Assembly: GCF_004217615.1 (NCBI RefSeq)
Contig: NZ_SHLD01000001.1
Location: forward strand, 992,001-1,056,000
Direction of reading: 5' to 3'
From: Micromonospora kangleipakensis
GTDB lineage: Bacteria; Actinomycetota; Actinomycetes; Mycobacteriales; Micromonosporaceae
DNA length: 64,000 bases
The notes under the pieces were generated by a model. That model saw only the letters and a list, made by a program, of their open reading frames with translations, made no database searches and was not told where the DNA came from. Both the position numbers and the translations under genes were made by a program. Every line of letters starts with the position of its first letter. Within the stretch, counting starts at the first letter, position 1. This document shows, in pieces, positions 20,001 to 28,116 of this stretch.

Positions 20001-22132
20001 GTGAGCTGCGCGAGCTGGTCCGCCGGTTCGCCGAGGCCCGCTACGACGAGGGCTACGAGCGGGGCGTACACGACCACGATGCCACGGAGCTGCTGCGGGC
20101 GTTGCTGCGCCTGCATGCCGGGGCGGGCCTGCTCCGCTACCCGCCGGCCGCCCGGGCGGCCGCGCAGCTCTTCTGGCGGTTCGGCGCGGCCGAGCCGGCC
20201 CGGGCCGGCTGGACCGCCAGGGCCACCTCGCTGGCCCGGGCCCGGGACCGCTTCGGCCGCCCCGACCGGGGCGCCGCGTCGGACGGCGACCGGGTCGAGG
20301 CGGGGGACGCGATCGACCGGCTGCACGCCGAGCTGGCCGCCGAGGTGGGCCGCTTCCTGGCCGACGCCGGGCTGACCGGGCCGGCCGCGGCGGCCGCCCT
20401 GGCCGGGGAGTACCTGTTCGAGGAGCTGTCCCGACCACCGGCGGGCTTCGTCACCGGCGCCGGGGCGCGGGCCATGCTGGACCGGTTCCGCCGCGCCCTC
20501 GGCGGCCCGCAGTCCCGCTCAGCCCGGGAGTTCGACGCCGACCTGCGGGCCCTCGACGGCGACCTGACCGGCCGCCACCAGCTGGTCGAGGCGTGGCTGA
20601 CGGCGTTCCTCGCCACCGACGACGGCACGCTCTCCGGGTACGACCTGCCGGAGGCGGTCGCGGTGGAGCTGTGCGGCGCCGACCTGCCGCGCCACGAGGC
20701 GGCGGCGAAGATGTCGGAGACCGTCGGCGGGCTGCTCGGCGCGCATCCCCGGATCGCCGGGTCGGCGCTCACCCTGCGACTGGACGAGACGCTGGCCCGG
20801 ACCCGCCGGTTCCGCACCGAGCTGGTGCCCGCGTACCGGGACTACCAGCGCCGGCGCAACGCGCTGGTCGCCGCCGAGCGGGACCGGCTGCGGCTGGAGG
20901 AGTACCGGCCGCGGGTGATGAGCGCGTTCGTCCGCAACCGGCTGCTCGACGAGGTCTACCTGCCGCTGATCGGCGACAACCTGGCCCGTCAGCTCGGCGC
21001 GACCGGCGACGCCAAGCGGGTCGACCAGTCCGGCCTGCTGCTGTTGATCTCCCCGCCCGGCTACGGGAAGACCACCCTGATGGAGTACGTGGCCAGCCGG
21101 CTGGGCCTGGTCTTCGTCAAGGTCAACGGGCCGGCCCTGGGCTCGGGGGTCACCTCGCTCGACCCGGCGGACGCGCCCGACGCGACCGCCCGGCAGGAGG
21201 TGGAGAAGATCTCCTTCGCCCTGGAGCTGGGCAACAACGTCCTGCTCTATCTCGACGACATCCAGCACACCTCGCCGGAGCTGCTGCAGAAGTTCATCTC
21301 GCTCTGCGACGGGCAGCGCCGGATGGAGGGCGTCTGGGAGGGCCGGACCCGCACCTACGACCTGCGGGGCAAGCGGTTCGCGGTGTGCATGGCGGGCAAC
21401 CCGTACACCGAGTCGGGGCAGCGGTTCCGGGTGCCGGACATGCTGGCCAACCGGGCCGACGTGTGGAACCTCGGGGACGTGCTCTCCGGCCGGGAGGAGG
21501 TCTTCGCGCTCAGCTACATCGAGAACGCGCTCACCTCGAACGCGGTGCTGGCGCCGCTCTCCGGCCGCGACCGCGGCGACGTCGAGCTGCTGGTCCGGAT
21601 GGCGCGGGGCGACGAGTCGGTCCGGGCCGACCAGCTCTCCCACCCGTACTCGCCCGTGGAGCTGGAGCAGATCGTCTCGGTGCTGCGCAAGCTGCTGCGG
21701 CTGCAGCAGGTCGTGCTCGCCAACAACCAGGCGTACATCGCCTCGGCGGCGCAGTCCGACGCGTCCCGCACCGAGCCGCCCTTCCAGCTGCAGGGGTCGT
21801 ACCGGAACATGAACAAGCTGGCCGAACGGATCGTCCCGGTGCTCAGCGACGAGGAGCTGGAGGCGGTCATCGACGACCACTACCTCGGCGAGGCGCAGAC
21901 CCTCGCCTCGGGTGCCGAGGCGAACCTGCTGAAGCTGGCCGAGCTGCGTGGCCGGCTCACGGCCGAGCAGGCCCGGCGGTGGGCCGAGGTGAAGGCCGGC
22001 TACCTGCGGGCCCGCGCGCTCGGCGGCGCCTCCGACGACCCGGTGGACCGGGCGGTGGGCGCGCTCGGCCTGCTCGCCGACCGGGTCGGCGGGGTGGCGG
22101 CGGCGATCGGCCGCGCCGCCGACCGGGCCTGA
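17066..22132 (+). CDS. Giant AAA ATPase (annotated in relatives as DNA repair ATPase)
   Basis: A 1688-residue protein. The first 450 residues are rich in beta strands. About 500-1000 is helical with coiled-coil character (EKVRALSEQARTALDESAERI, here in parts). The C-terminal quarter holds an AAA domain with Walker A PPGYGKTT near 1330, Walker B LLYLDDIQ near 1393 and a sensor-like CMAGNPYTESGQRF. The DNA repair ATPase name used for homologues is not backed by any DNA-binding motif I can see. GTG 17066 overlaps the flotillin stop. A membrane-associated remodelling role fits the operon better; that is inference. Confidence 0.85.
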   Translation: MSEPVPGSTGGNAAGPTGADAGGPAGLDAGSYEVLRNRLVGQAGELARRAERLNARRLEVFGSTELRLLSTERIRTGNNCVPRDIVPVGGLMLFGYNVFIGLKPETTIDDVFSLHRFERERGAAGDGGGADTFRFDRAGSDELPGLLRDPVFQRDFAELYRYYRQTRLLHLRRLDGRLLAVFQTGPRTDDIRVLRWRLDADGGVGYLDNRGERDHVFPPSHDFEWIETTREDHVLGRHPHISIADEIFVETVGGTLTVKLENNTEVGEGIYDEPVAEPLQSLADADVSWARVGPLILLRMRPYKETEWRHLVFNTLTREVVRLDGIGPACQRLPEDHGIIFPGGYHLATGVTRTFDTDVSGLEFERVVRSPNGEDVLYVFHARADGRSLLLPYNAIRKEVAAPIPCHGFSLFDDGTLVVFRATSEEPTRVHPMQIWQTPYVSDAYAAAQPAGTGPLERIGNADLVRGISDCLSVARMVDGAAATTGVYEALIAACARIVDHYHWLGEADLGDLLAPLAELRRTAVAVLDEYEKVRALSEQARTALDESAERIASLARRARGEAPLTADDWVRQLAGLRQARGHLETLRELRYVDHGRVDELATRLDEELTAAGRRAVDFLRRDDAFTGYQAEVDRLAGQGAAIGTVAEAGAVRDELAGRAEGLQTITDVVGGLEIADATVRTGILTRVGAVLGAVNRARAVLDNRRRELLEVEGRAGFAAEFALLGQAVTGALAAADTAERCDEQLGRLLLRVEDLESRFGEFDDFLAELATRRTEIYEAFSSRKQSLLDERARRADRLVSSAERILVSVRRRIGTLGSLDEINTYFAADPMVGKLRAVVDELRTLGDPVRAEELDGRIRAARQEAGRGLRDRLDLYTDGGETIRLGRHRFAVNTQPVDVTVVPHDGGLAVAVTGTDYRAPVRDEEFARTRRFWDQLLVSESPEVYRAEYLATSILTAAEAGRERLTLDGLRAAAADAGELRELVRRFAEARYDEGYERGVHDHDATELLRALLRLHAGAGLLRYPPAARAAAQLFWRFGAAEPARAGWTARATSLARARDRFGRPDRGAASDGDRVEAGDAIDRLHAELAAEVGRFLADAGLTGPAAAAALAGEYLFEELSRPPAGFVTGAGARAMLDRFRRALGGPQSRSAREFDADLRALDGDLTGRHQLVEAWLTAFLATDDGTLSGYDLPEAVAVELCGADLPRHEAAAKMSETVGGLLGAHPRIAGSALTLRLDETLARTRRFRTELVPAYRDYQRRRNALVAAERDRLRLEEYRPRVMSAFVRNRLLDEVYLPLIGDNLARQLGATGDAKRVDQSGLLLLISPPGYGKTTLMEYVASRLGLVFVKVNGPALGSGVTSLDPADAPDATARQEVEKISFALELGNNVLLYLDDIQHTSPELLQKFISLCDGQRRMEGVWEGRTRTYDLRGKRFAVCMAGNPYTESGQRFRVPDMLANRADVWNLGDVLSGREEVFALSYIENALTSNAVLAPLSGRDRGDVELLVRMARGDESVRADQLSHPYSPVELEQIVSVLRKLLRLQQVVLANNQAYIASAAQSDASRTEPPFQLQGSYRNMNKLAERIVPVLSDEELEAVIDDHYLGEAQTLASGAEANLLKLAELRGRLTAEQARRWAEVKAGYLRARALGGASDDPVDRAVGALGLLADRVGGVAAAIGRAADRA

Positions 22133-22135
22133 CGC

Positions 22136-22179
22136 CGGCGGCGGGGCGGCTTCCGGTACGCCGGGCCGCCCCGCCGCCG
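22136..22179. terminator. Bidirectional GC-rich hairpin terminator
   Basis: Fifteen-base perfect arms (22136-22150 and 22165-22179, starting CGGCGGCGGGGCGGC) with a 14-nt loop lie between the convergent ATPase and dimethylformamidase-like genes. Confidence 0.8.
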
Positions 22180-22184
22180 ACCCG

Positions 22185-23714
22185 TCAGCCCTGGGCCCCC
22201 ACCGCCGGACCCGCCGGGCCCGTCGACGCGCCGGACCGTCCGGTCATCCGGTCCAGCAGGTTGGCGGTGGCCCGCTCGATCCGCTCGTCCCGGTGCCCCG
22301 GGCGGTTGAGAGCCATCGTCCAGCAGAGCGTGCCGGCGGCGAAGACGATTGCGCCCTGCGGTGTCTCGTACAGGTGGGTGTTCTGCACCTGCTGCCCGCC
22401 CTCTCGCGTCCGGTACGGCGAGGCGCTGAGCAGGGTGGCGGTGGCGGCGGGCCGCGGCCCTTTCGGGTTGAGGCCGTCCGCCTCGCCGCCGACCACCCCG
22501 GGGATCCGGTCGCCGTCGGCCAGCCCGGTGCCGGCCCAGAACCAGTGGTCCGCGCCCTGCACCACCAGCGGCTGCGGGTCGCCGACGATGCCGTTGTACT
22601 GCACGCCGACGAGCGCCTGTTCGGGCTGCCCGAGGCTGCGCCACTTGACCGTCGGGCCAGCGGCGTCCTGGCCCGGGTCGGGGTTGGTCTTGGCGCAGGC
22701 GACCACCCGTTCGGGGCGGCCGTCGGCGGTGGGGCGGACCCGGATGTGCCAGTAGACGCTGTTGGCGCCGAGGAAGGCGAGGCTGTGACCGGCGGCCACC
22801 GCCCGCCCCGCGGCCCGGCGCATCTGCACCGACCAGTACTCGTCGTGCCCCGCGAAGACGATGCCCCGGTGCCGGATCGGGTCGAGCCGCCCGGAGTGCA
22901 GGTCGAAGCTCGTCGCGTAGCTGACGTCGTAGCCGTTGCGCTCCAGCCACTGGATGGCGTCGTGGTCGCGGGTGAGCTGGATGGCGATGCCGTCGTCCGC
23001 GTACGGGCGGTCGAAGGAGACCTCGCGCGCGCGGACCGCCGGATCCCGGCGGCCGGTCGCCGCGAAGCCGTTGTAGAGGCTCTTGCCCGTCCGCCCGTCC
23101 AGTGGCCACTGGTTGTACGCCTGCCAGGTGGTGACCGGCAGGACCACGCAGAGCGCGGCGGCCCGCCGGTCGTCCCGGACCACGAACGGGGTGCAGGCGC
23201 GCCAGCCGTCCGCCGAGGTGAAGACCGCCTGGTAGAGGCCGGAGGCCCAGTCGTCCGGCACCCGGAGCGTCCAGGAGACCGGCCAGCGGCAGGCGATGGC
23301 CCCGGTCGCCGGGTCGGCCGGCGGCACCGGCTGCGGCACGCCGTCGAACTCCGGGCTGGTCAGCACCGTGCGGGCGCCCGCGCCGTCGTACCAGCCGAGC
23401 CGGTGGATCGAGATCCGGTACCGGCCGGCCGGGTTGACCGCGACGTGGAAGTCGATCGACTCGCCGGGGGCGACGCTGGTGGCCGAGGCGTACCCCTGGA
23501 TCTGGCGGTGCCGGTCGTCCGCGGCCCGGGGGCCGTCCTCCGGCCACCAGGGCGTGCCGGCCGCGCGGTTCTCCACCTCGACCGGGGGCGGCTGCCGGCG
23601 GACCAGCATTCCGCCGCGGCGGCGGCCGAGAAACGGTTGGATGCTGCCGAGCGCCGCGGCGGAGACGCCGCCGGCGAGGAGACCGAGTGCCCAGCGCCGG
23701 CGGAGATGGACCAT
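22185..23714 (-). CDS. Exported N,N-dimethylformamidase beta-subunit-like protein
   Basis: A 509-residue protein with a twin-arginine-like or Sec N-terminus (MVHLRRRWALGLLAGGVSAA) followed by a domain related to the large subunit of N,N-dimethylformamidase. Recognisable blocks are VLPVTTWQAYNQWPLDG, RPYADDG, LERNGYDVSYATSFDLHSG and VFAGHDEYWSVQMRRA, followed by the NSVYWHIR segment. In the true enzyme this fold hydrolyses DMF with a mononuclear iron centre held by Tyr and Glu ligands. The DEYW motif keeps acidic and aromatic residues, but the substrate here is unknown. Its extracytoplasmic location is unlike the cytosolic enzyme. ATG 23712-23714 follows AGGAGCTGCTCG. Confidence 0.8.
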   Translation of the reverse strand: MVHLRRRWALGLLAGGVSAAALGSIQPFLGRRRGGMLVRRQPPPVEVENRAAGTPWWPEDGPRAADDRHRQIQGYASATSVAPGESIDFHVAVNPAGRYRISIHRLGWYDGAGARTVLTSPEFDGVPQPVPPADPATGAIACRWPVSWTLRVPDDWASGLYQAVFTSADGWRACTPFVVRDDRRAAALCVVLPVTTWQAYNQWPLDGRTGKSLYNGFAATGRRDPAVRAREVSFDRPYADDGIAIQLTRDHDAIQWLERNGYDVSYATSFDLHSGRLDPIRHRGIVFAGHDEYWSVQMRRAAGRAVAAGHSLAFLGANSVYWHIRVRPTADGRPERVVACAKTNPDPGQDAAGPTVKWRSLGQPEQALVGVQYNGIVGDPQPLVVQGADHWFWAGTGLADGDRIPGVVGGEADGLNPKGPRPAATATLLSASPYRTREGGQQVQNTHLYETPQGAIVFAAGTLCWTMALNRPGHRDERIERATANLLDRMTGRSGASTGPAGPAVGAQG

Positions 23715-23816
23715 CGAGCAGCTCCTGGAACGAGTGAGCAGGGACCTGCCGGGACCGGCGGCGGATGAGAAGGTACCACCGGCCGCCGGACGTGTGGCTC
23801 CCTCGTATCCGCCGCC

Positions 23817-25382
23817 TCAGCCGTAGTAGCGGCGGAGCTCGCGGCTGAGCACCTTGCCGGTGGCGTTGCGCGGCAGGTACTTCACGAAGATGACGTCCCG
23901 GGGCACGGAGAAGCGGGCCAGGTAGTGCCGGACGTACTCGCGGACCGCCTCCGGGTCGAGCGTCTCGCCGGGGTGCAGGGCGAGGAACGCGGCGAGGCGC
24001 TGGCCGTACTCGGGGTCGGGCACCCCGATCACGGCGGCCTCGCGGACCTGCGGCAGTTGGGCGAGCAGGTCCTCCACCTCGGAGGGGAAGACGTTCTCGC
24101 CCCCGGAGACGATCATGTCGTCGGCCCGGCCGTCGACGAAGAGCAGACCCTCGGCGTTGAGCCGGCCCAGGTCGCCGGTGTCCAGCAGGCCGTCGTGGGT
24201 CTCCCGGCGGGCCCCCGAGGTGTACCCCTCGAAGAGCATCTCGTTGCCCACGAAGATCCGCCCGACCCGCCCGTCCCGGACCGGCTCGCCGGCCTCGTCC
24301 AGGATCTCCAGGCGGGTGCCGTGCGGCGGGCGGCCGGCGGTGGTCGGGGCCTCGCGCAGGTCGGCCGGGCCGGCGATGGACGCCCAGGAGACCTCGGTCG
24401 AGCCGTACAGGTTGTAGAGGACATCCCCGTAGACGTCCATGAACCTCGGTGCCAGCCCGCCGGGCAGGGCCGATCCGCTGACCGCGACCACCTTCAGCGG
24501 CGGTCGGGGGCTCGGCGGCGGCACCTCCAGCAGCCGTTGCACCATCACCGGCACGGCGAAGAGCGCGTCGCACGGCTGGGCGGCCAGCGCGGCCAGCGTG
24601 GCGGCCGGGTCGAAGCGGCGGTGCAGCACGATGGTGGAGCGCAGGGCGAAGGCCACCTGCAGGGCCGCGTACCCCCAGGTGTGGAAGAGCGGCGCGGCGA
24701 TCAGCACGGTGTCGCGGGCGTGCAGCGGGATCCGGTCGATGATGGAGACCAGCGGGCCGAAGCCGTGCGGGGTGGGCCGCCGGGCGCCCTTGGGCGTTCC
24801 GGTGGTGCCGGAGGTGAGCACGATGGTCCGGCCGTCCCGCTCGGGCGGCTGGAGCTGGTCACCGGGGAGGGCGCCGGCGATCAGCTCCTCCTGGCCGCGC
24901 TCGTCGACCCGCTGCACGTCGGCGGGGAGGCCGAGGACCCGCTCGGCGAACTCGGCGTCGTGCACCAGCACCCGCAGCGACTGTTCCTCGGCGACGGTGG
25001 TCAGCTGCGCGGCGGAGAGCCCGGTGTTGACCAGGACGGCGTCCGCGCCGAGCAGCTTCGCCGCGACGACCGCCTCGATCAGCCCGTGGTGGTTGCGGCA
25101 GAGCACCCCGATCCGGTCCCCGGGCTGGACGCCGAGGCCGGCGCGCATGGACCGGGCCAGCCGTTCGGCCCGGTCCAGCAGCTCCTGGTAGGTCAGCTCG
25201 ACGCCCTGCTCGTCCACGACGGCAGTCCGGCCGGGGTCGCGGGCGGCGGCCTGGCGCAGCTCGCCGGCGAGGCTCCAGCCCCACTTGCGCAGCGCGCCGA
25301 GCTGGGAGGCGACCCGGATGGGACGGCCGGGGGTGAGTAGCCCGCGCCGGGTCAGCGTGGCGACGATGAACGGCAGGTCCAA
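23817..25382 (-). CDS. AMP-binding acyl-CoA synthetase
   Basis: A 521-residue adenylate-forming ligase activating a fatty or other carboxylic acid to its CoA thioester. The P-loop IVLTSGTTGTPKGARR lies near residue 190. Later come YNLYGSTEVSW, DTGDLGRLNAEGLLFVDGRADD and the C-terminal lysine segment LPRNATGKVLSREL. The start is a TTG (25380-25382) nine bases after AAGGAGGG; no ATG or GTG fits better. It probably feeds the acyl-CoA dehydrogenase and beta-oxidation genes that follow. The chain length of the substrate cannot be told. Confidence 0.88.
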   Translation of the reverse strand: MDLPFIVATLTRRGLLTPGRPIRVASQLGALRKWGWSLAGELRQAAARDPGRTAVVDEQGVELTYQELLDRAERLARSMRAGLGVQPGDRIGVLCRNHHGLIEAVVAAKLLGADAVLVNTGLSAAQLTTVAEEQSLRVLVHDAEFAERVLGLPADVQRVDERGQEELIAGALPGDQLQPPERDGRTIVLTSGTTGTPKGARRPTPHGFGPLVSIIDRIPLHARDTVLIAAPLFHTWGYAALQVAFALRSTIVLHRRFDPAATLAALAAQPCDALFAVPVMVQRLLEVPPPSPRPPLKVVAVSGSALPGGLAPRFMDVYGDVLYNLYGSTEVSWASIAGPADLREAPTTAGRPPHGTRLEILDEAGEPVRDGRVGRIFVGNEMLFEGYTSGARRETHDGLLDTGDLGRLNAEGLLFVDGRADDMIVSGGENVFPSEVEDLLAQLPQVREAAVIGVPDPEYGQRLAAFLALHPGETLDPEAVREYVRHYLARFSVPRDVIFVKYLPRNATGKVLSRELRRYYG

Positions 25383-25536
25383 GCCGCAACCCTCCTTAAT
25401 GGAGCACGGAAGGGCCCCGGAGGAGCCCTGCCACGCCGAGCGTGTCCTCTCGATCATGCACCCGCGGCGGCGGGGAGCCCAGCCGGCGTTCGCCCTGCCC
25501 ACCCGTCGGACACCGTGGGTCGTCCGGGCCGGAACG

Positions 25537-25590
25537 GAAGGTGAGGACGGGATCACCCGCGTCGCCGGCCGGCGACGCCCGGTCACCTTC
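25537..25590. repeat. Nested palindrome
   Basis: Outer arms GAAGGTGA (25537-25544) and TCACCTTC (25583-25590) enclose a perfect 20-bp palindrome at 25559-25578 (starting GCGTCGCCGG). It may be a terminator or a dimeric operator; nothing decides between them. Confidence 0.7.
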
Positions 25591-25660
25591 GGACGGGGGT
25601 GCCCGCCGCGGCGACGCCGCCCGGCACGGCGGCGTCGCCACGGGTCGGGCGCGCGCTGGC

Positions 25661-25691
25661 GGCCGGGTCGGACCGTGGTCCGGACCCGGCC
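25661..25691 (-). terminator. Hairpin terminator after the acyl-CoA dehydrogenase
   Basis: GGCCGGGTCGGACC (25661-25674) pairs with most of 25677-25691 around a two-base turn, with one bulge. It begins four bases after the dehydrogenase stop. Confidence 0.6.
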
Positions 25692-25695
25692 GCGG

Positions 25696-26910
25696 TCAGC
25701 GGATCTGCACCCCGGAGATCGCGCGGGAGATGACCAGCCGCTGGATCTCGGAGGTGCCTTCGAAGATGGTGTAGATCTTGGCGTCCCGGTACCAGCGTTC
25801 GACCGGGTGGTCGCGGAGGAAGCCGGCGCCGCCGAGCAGCTGGACCGCCTTCTCGGTGACCGACACCGCCACCTCGCCGGCCTTCAGCTTGGACATCGAG
25901 CCCTCGCCCGCGGTGAACGGCCGGTTGTTGCGCCCCATCCAGGAGGCCCGCCAGACCAGCAGCCGGGCCGCGTCGATCTCCATCTTCATGTCGGCCAGCG
26001 CGAACGCGACCGCCTGGTTCTCGATGATCGGCCGTCCGAACTGGACCCGGTCCTTGGCGTAGTCGAGGGCGTACTCGTACGCCGCCCGGGCCACCCCGAG
26101 GGCCTGCGCGCCGACCGTGGGCCGGGACAGCTCGAACGTCCGCATCGCGGCCTGGCCGGAGGCGCGCTGGCCGGAGCGGGCCCGGTCGAGCCGTTCCAGC
26201 AGGGCGTCCCGGCCGCCGAGGAGGCAGTGCCCGGGCACCCGTACGTCGTCGAGGAAGACGTCGGCCGTGTGCGACGCGCGCAACCCCAGCTTGCGCAGCT
26301 TGCGGGTGGCGTTGAGCCCCGCCGTGCCCGGCGGTACGACGAACGCGGCCTGGCCGCGGGAGCCGAGCGACGGGTCGACGGAGGCGGTGACCACGTGCAC
26401 CCCGGCGATCCCGCCGTTGGTGGCATACGCCTTCTGCCCGCGCAGCACCCACTCGTCGGTGGCCTCGTCGTAGACCGCCCGGGTGCGCATCGACCCGACG
26501 TCCGAGCCGGCCTCCGGTTCGCTGGTGCAGAACGCGGCGACGGCCGGGGAGTCGACGTCGCCGAAGCACTGCGGCACCCACTCGACGAGTTGGTCCGGGG
26601 TGCCCGCGCCGTAGATGGCGGCGACGGCGAGGCCGGTGCCGAAGATGCTGAGCCCGATGCCGGCGTCGCCCCAGAAGAGCTCCTCGCTGGCGATCGGCAG
26701 GGACAGGCCGGTGGGGTCGGCCCAGCAGGTGGCGAGGAACTCGAAGCCGTACAGGCCGACCTTCGCCGCCTCCTGGATGACCGGCCAGGGGGTCTCCTCC
26801 CGGGCGTCCCACTCGGCCGCGGCCGGGCGCACGACCTCGGCGGCGAAGCCGTGCACCCAGTCGCGCAGATCCCGCTGTTCCTCGTTCAGGTCGAGCGAGA
26901 ACTCGGCCAC
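25696..26910 (-). CDS. Acyl-CoA dehydrogenase
   Basis: A 404-residue FAD enzyme introducing the alpha-beta double bond in acyl-CoA. AFCTSEPEAGSDVGSMRTRA is the FAD/substrate loop. RVQFGRPIIENQAVAFALADM and GGAGFLRDHPVERWYRDAKI precede IFEGTSEIQRLVISR, whose Glu is the usual catalytic base position. Length and motifs are normal. GTG 26908-26910 lies one base after the stop of the SCP2 gene, so the two are cotranscribed. The pair diverges from a TetR gene across a region carrying palindromic operator-like sites. Confidence 0.93.
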   Translation of the reverse strand: MAEFSLDLNEEQRDLRDWVHGFAAEVVRPAAAEWDAREETPWPVIQEAAKVGLYGFEFLATCWADPTGLSLPIASEELFWGDAGIGLSIFGTGLAVAAIYGAGTPDQLVEWVPQCFGDVDSPAVAAFCTSEPEAGSDVGSMRTRAVYDEATDEWVLRGQKAYATNGGIAGVHVVTASVDPSLGSRGQAAFVVPPGTAGLNATRKLRKLGLRASHTADVFLDDVRVPGHCLLGGRDALLERLDRARSGQRASGQAAMRTFELSRPTVGAQALGVARAAYEYALDYAKDRVQFGRPIIENQAVAFALADMKMEIDAARLLVWRASWMGRNNRPFTAGEGSMSKLKAGEVAVSVTEKAVQLLGGAGFLRDHPVERWYRDAKIYTIFEGTSEIQRLVISRAISGVQIR

Positions 26911-26911
26911 G

Positions 26912-27364
26912 TCAGGCCTTGGGGATGTCGAACAGGTTGGCGATGTTGGCGGCGAGGCCCAGGTCGCCCTTGGCCTTCAGCTTGCCGGTCATGAACATCA
27001 TGACCGGGTTGGCGCCACCGGAGACGATCTTCAGGAACTCGACCGGGCCCATGGTGAGGCTCAGCTTCGGGTCGCGGGTCGCGGACTCGTTGACCGCGCA
27101 GGTGCCGTTCTCGATGACGATCTCGTAGGTGTCGGTGCCACCGTCGGGGCGTCCGGTGATGTTCCAGTGGATCACCGCGTTGGTGGAGCCGGCCCGGTCG
27201 GCGCGGAACAGCTCCGGCATCCGGCCGAAGACCGCGCTGAGGACCTTGCCGCGCAGGTCGCCCGACATCACCTCGGCGATCTTGTCGTCGGGGGTGGACT
27301 TGACCAGCTGCGCGAACTCCTTGGGGCCGACGTTCGCGAAGTTGGCCGGGTCGAAGTCAGTCAT
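26912..27364 (-). CDS. SCP2 sterol-binding domain protein
   Basis: A 150-residue single-domain sterol-carrier-protein-2-like protein. It contains AVIHWNITGRPDGGTDTYEIVI, RDPKLSLTMGPVEFLKIVSG and GKLKAKGDLGLAANIANLF, the usual order of the lipid-binding pocket. Such proteins bind acyl-CoA or other lipids and often accompany beta-oxidation enzymes. ATG 27362-27364 was chosen; a GTG four codons upstream has its Shine-Dalgarno too close. It forms an operon with the acyl-CoA dehydrogenase. Confidence 0.88.
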   Translation of the reverse strand: MTDFDPANFANVGPKEFAQLVKSTPDDKIAEVMSGDLRGKVLSAVFGRMPELFRADRAGSTNAVIHWNITGRPDGGTDTYEIVIENGTCAVNESATRDPKLSLTMGPVEFLKIVSGGANPVMMFMTGKLKAKGDLGLAANIANLFDIPKA

Positions 27365-27397
27365 TGGGGGATGCACCTCTCGGAGCGGGCCGACTTT

Positions 27398-27430
27398 GGT
27401 TACTCTCGCGTAACCTTACGCACGAGTAGG
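27398..27430. promoter_or_regulatory. Operator-like sites between the SCP2/dehydrogenase operon and the TetR gene
   Basis: GGTTACTCTCGCGTAACC (27398-27415) is a perfect 6-6-6 inverted repeat. It contains TACTCTCGCGTA (27401-27412). A second, related 12-mer TACGCACGAGTA lies at 27417-27428. A third, TACTGGCGAGTA, occurs at 31283-31294 between fabG4 and fadA2. TATGCT at 27431-27436 fits a -10 for a leaderless TetR message. Binding by the adjacent TetR protein is inferred from position. Confidence 0.55.
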
Positions 27431-27443
27431 TATGCTCGCAAGA

Positions 27444-28082
27444 GTGTCCAGCACACCCACCTTCAAGCGCCTGCCCCGGGCCGTCCGCGAGCAGCAGATG
27501 CTCGACGCGGCGGTCAAGGTCTTCTCCCGCCGCGGCTTCCACGCCGCCAGCATGGACGAGATCGCCGAGGACGCTGGGATCTCCAAGCCGATGGTCTACG
27601 CGTACCTCGGCACCAAGGAGGAGCTCTTCGTCGCCTGCCTGCACCGCGAGGGCACCCGGATGATGGAGGCGATCGCCGGGGCCGCCGCCTCCGACCTCCC
27701 CGCCGACGAGCGGCTCTGGCGCGGCCTGCGCGCCTTCTTCCGCTTCGTCGGCGCGCACCGGGACGGCTGGGCGGTGCTCTACCGGCAGGCCCGCGGCGAG
27801 CAGCCCTTCGCCGGGGAGCTGGCCACCATGCGGGGCCGGCTGGTCGAGGTGGTCGCCGGCATGCTGGACCACGCGCTGCGCGCCGAGGGACGCGAGGTGG
27901 GCCCGACCGACCTGGAGGTCGTCGCGTACGCCCTGGTCGGCGCGACCGAGTCGCTCGCGGACTGGCTCGCCGACCACACCGAGGCCGACCCGGAGAAGAC
28001 CGCCACCCGGATGATGAACGTCGCCTGGCTCGGCGCCGCCCAGCTCCTGCACGGCACCACCTGGCACCCACCCACCCCCTGA
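27444..28082 (+). CDS. TetR-family transcriptional regulator
   Basis: A 212-residue regulator. The helix-turn-helix lies at about 18-60 (AVKVFSRRGFHAASMDEIAEDAGISKPMVYAYLGTKEEL, in parts), followed by a helical ligand domain. GTG 27444 is favoured over ATG 27432 because TATGCT at 27431-27436 places the transcript start at or near that GTG (leaderless) and the protein then begins VSSTPTFKRL, as in relatives. It diverges from the lipid-metabolism operon and probably represses it, with acyl-CoA as a likely ligand class. Ligand and target are inference. Confidence 0.88.
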   Translation: MSSTPTFKRLPRAVREQQMLDAAVKVFSRRGFHAASMDEIAEDAGISKPMVYAYLGTKEELFVACLHREGTRMMEAIAGAAASDLPADERLWRGLRAFFRFVGAHRDGWAVLYRQARGEQPFAGELATMRGRLVEVVAGMLDHALRAEGREVGPTDLEVVAYALVGATESLADWLADHTEADPEKTATRMMNVAWLGAAQLLHGTTWHPPTP

Positions 28083-28116
28083 CCGCCCACATCTCCGCCC
28101 GGCCGGCCGGGCCGGG

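Larger units (their letters stand above)
25383..25695. other. 313-bp intergenic region with stacked palindromes
   Basis: No credible gene. It lies upstream of the ligase (minus strand) and downstream of the acyl-CoA dehydrogenase (minus strand). It holds a nested palindrome at 25537-25590 and a hairpin at 25661-25691, the latter just past the dehydrogenase stop. The ligase promoter should lie within it. Confidence 0.7.
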
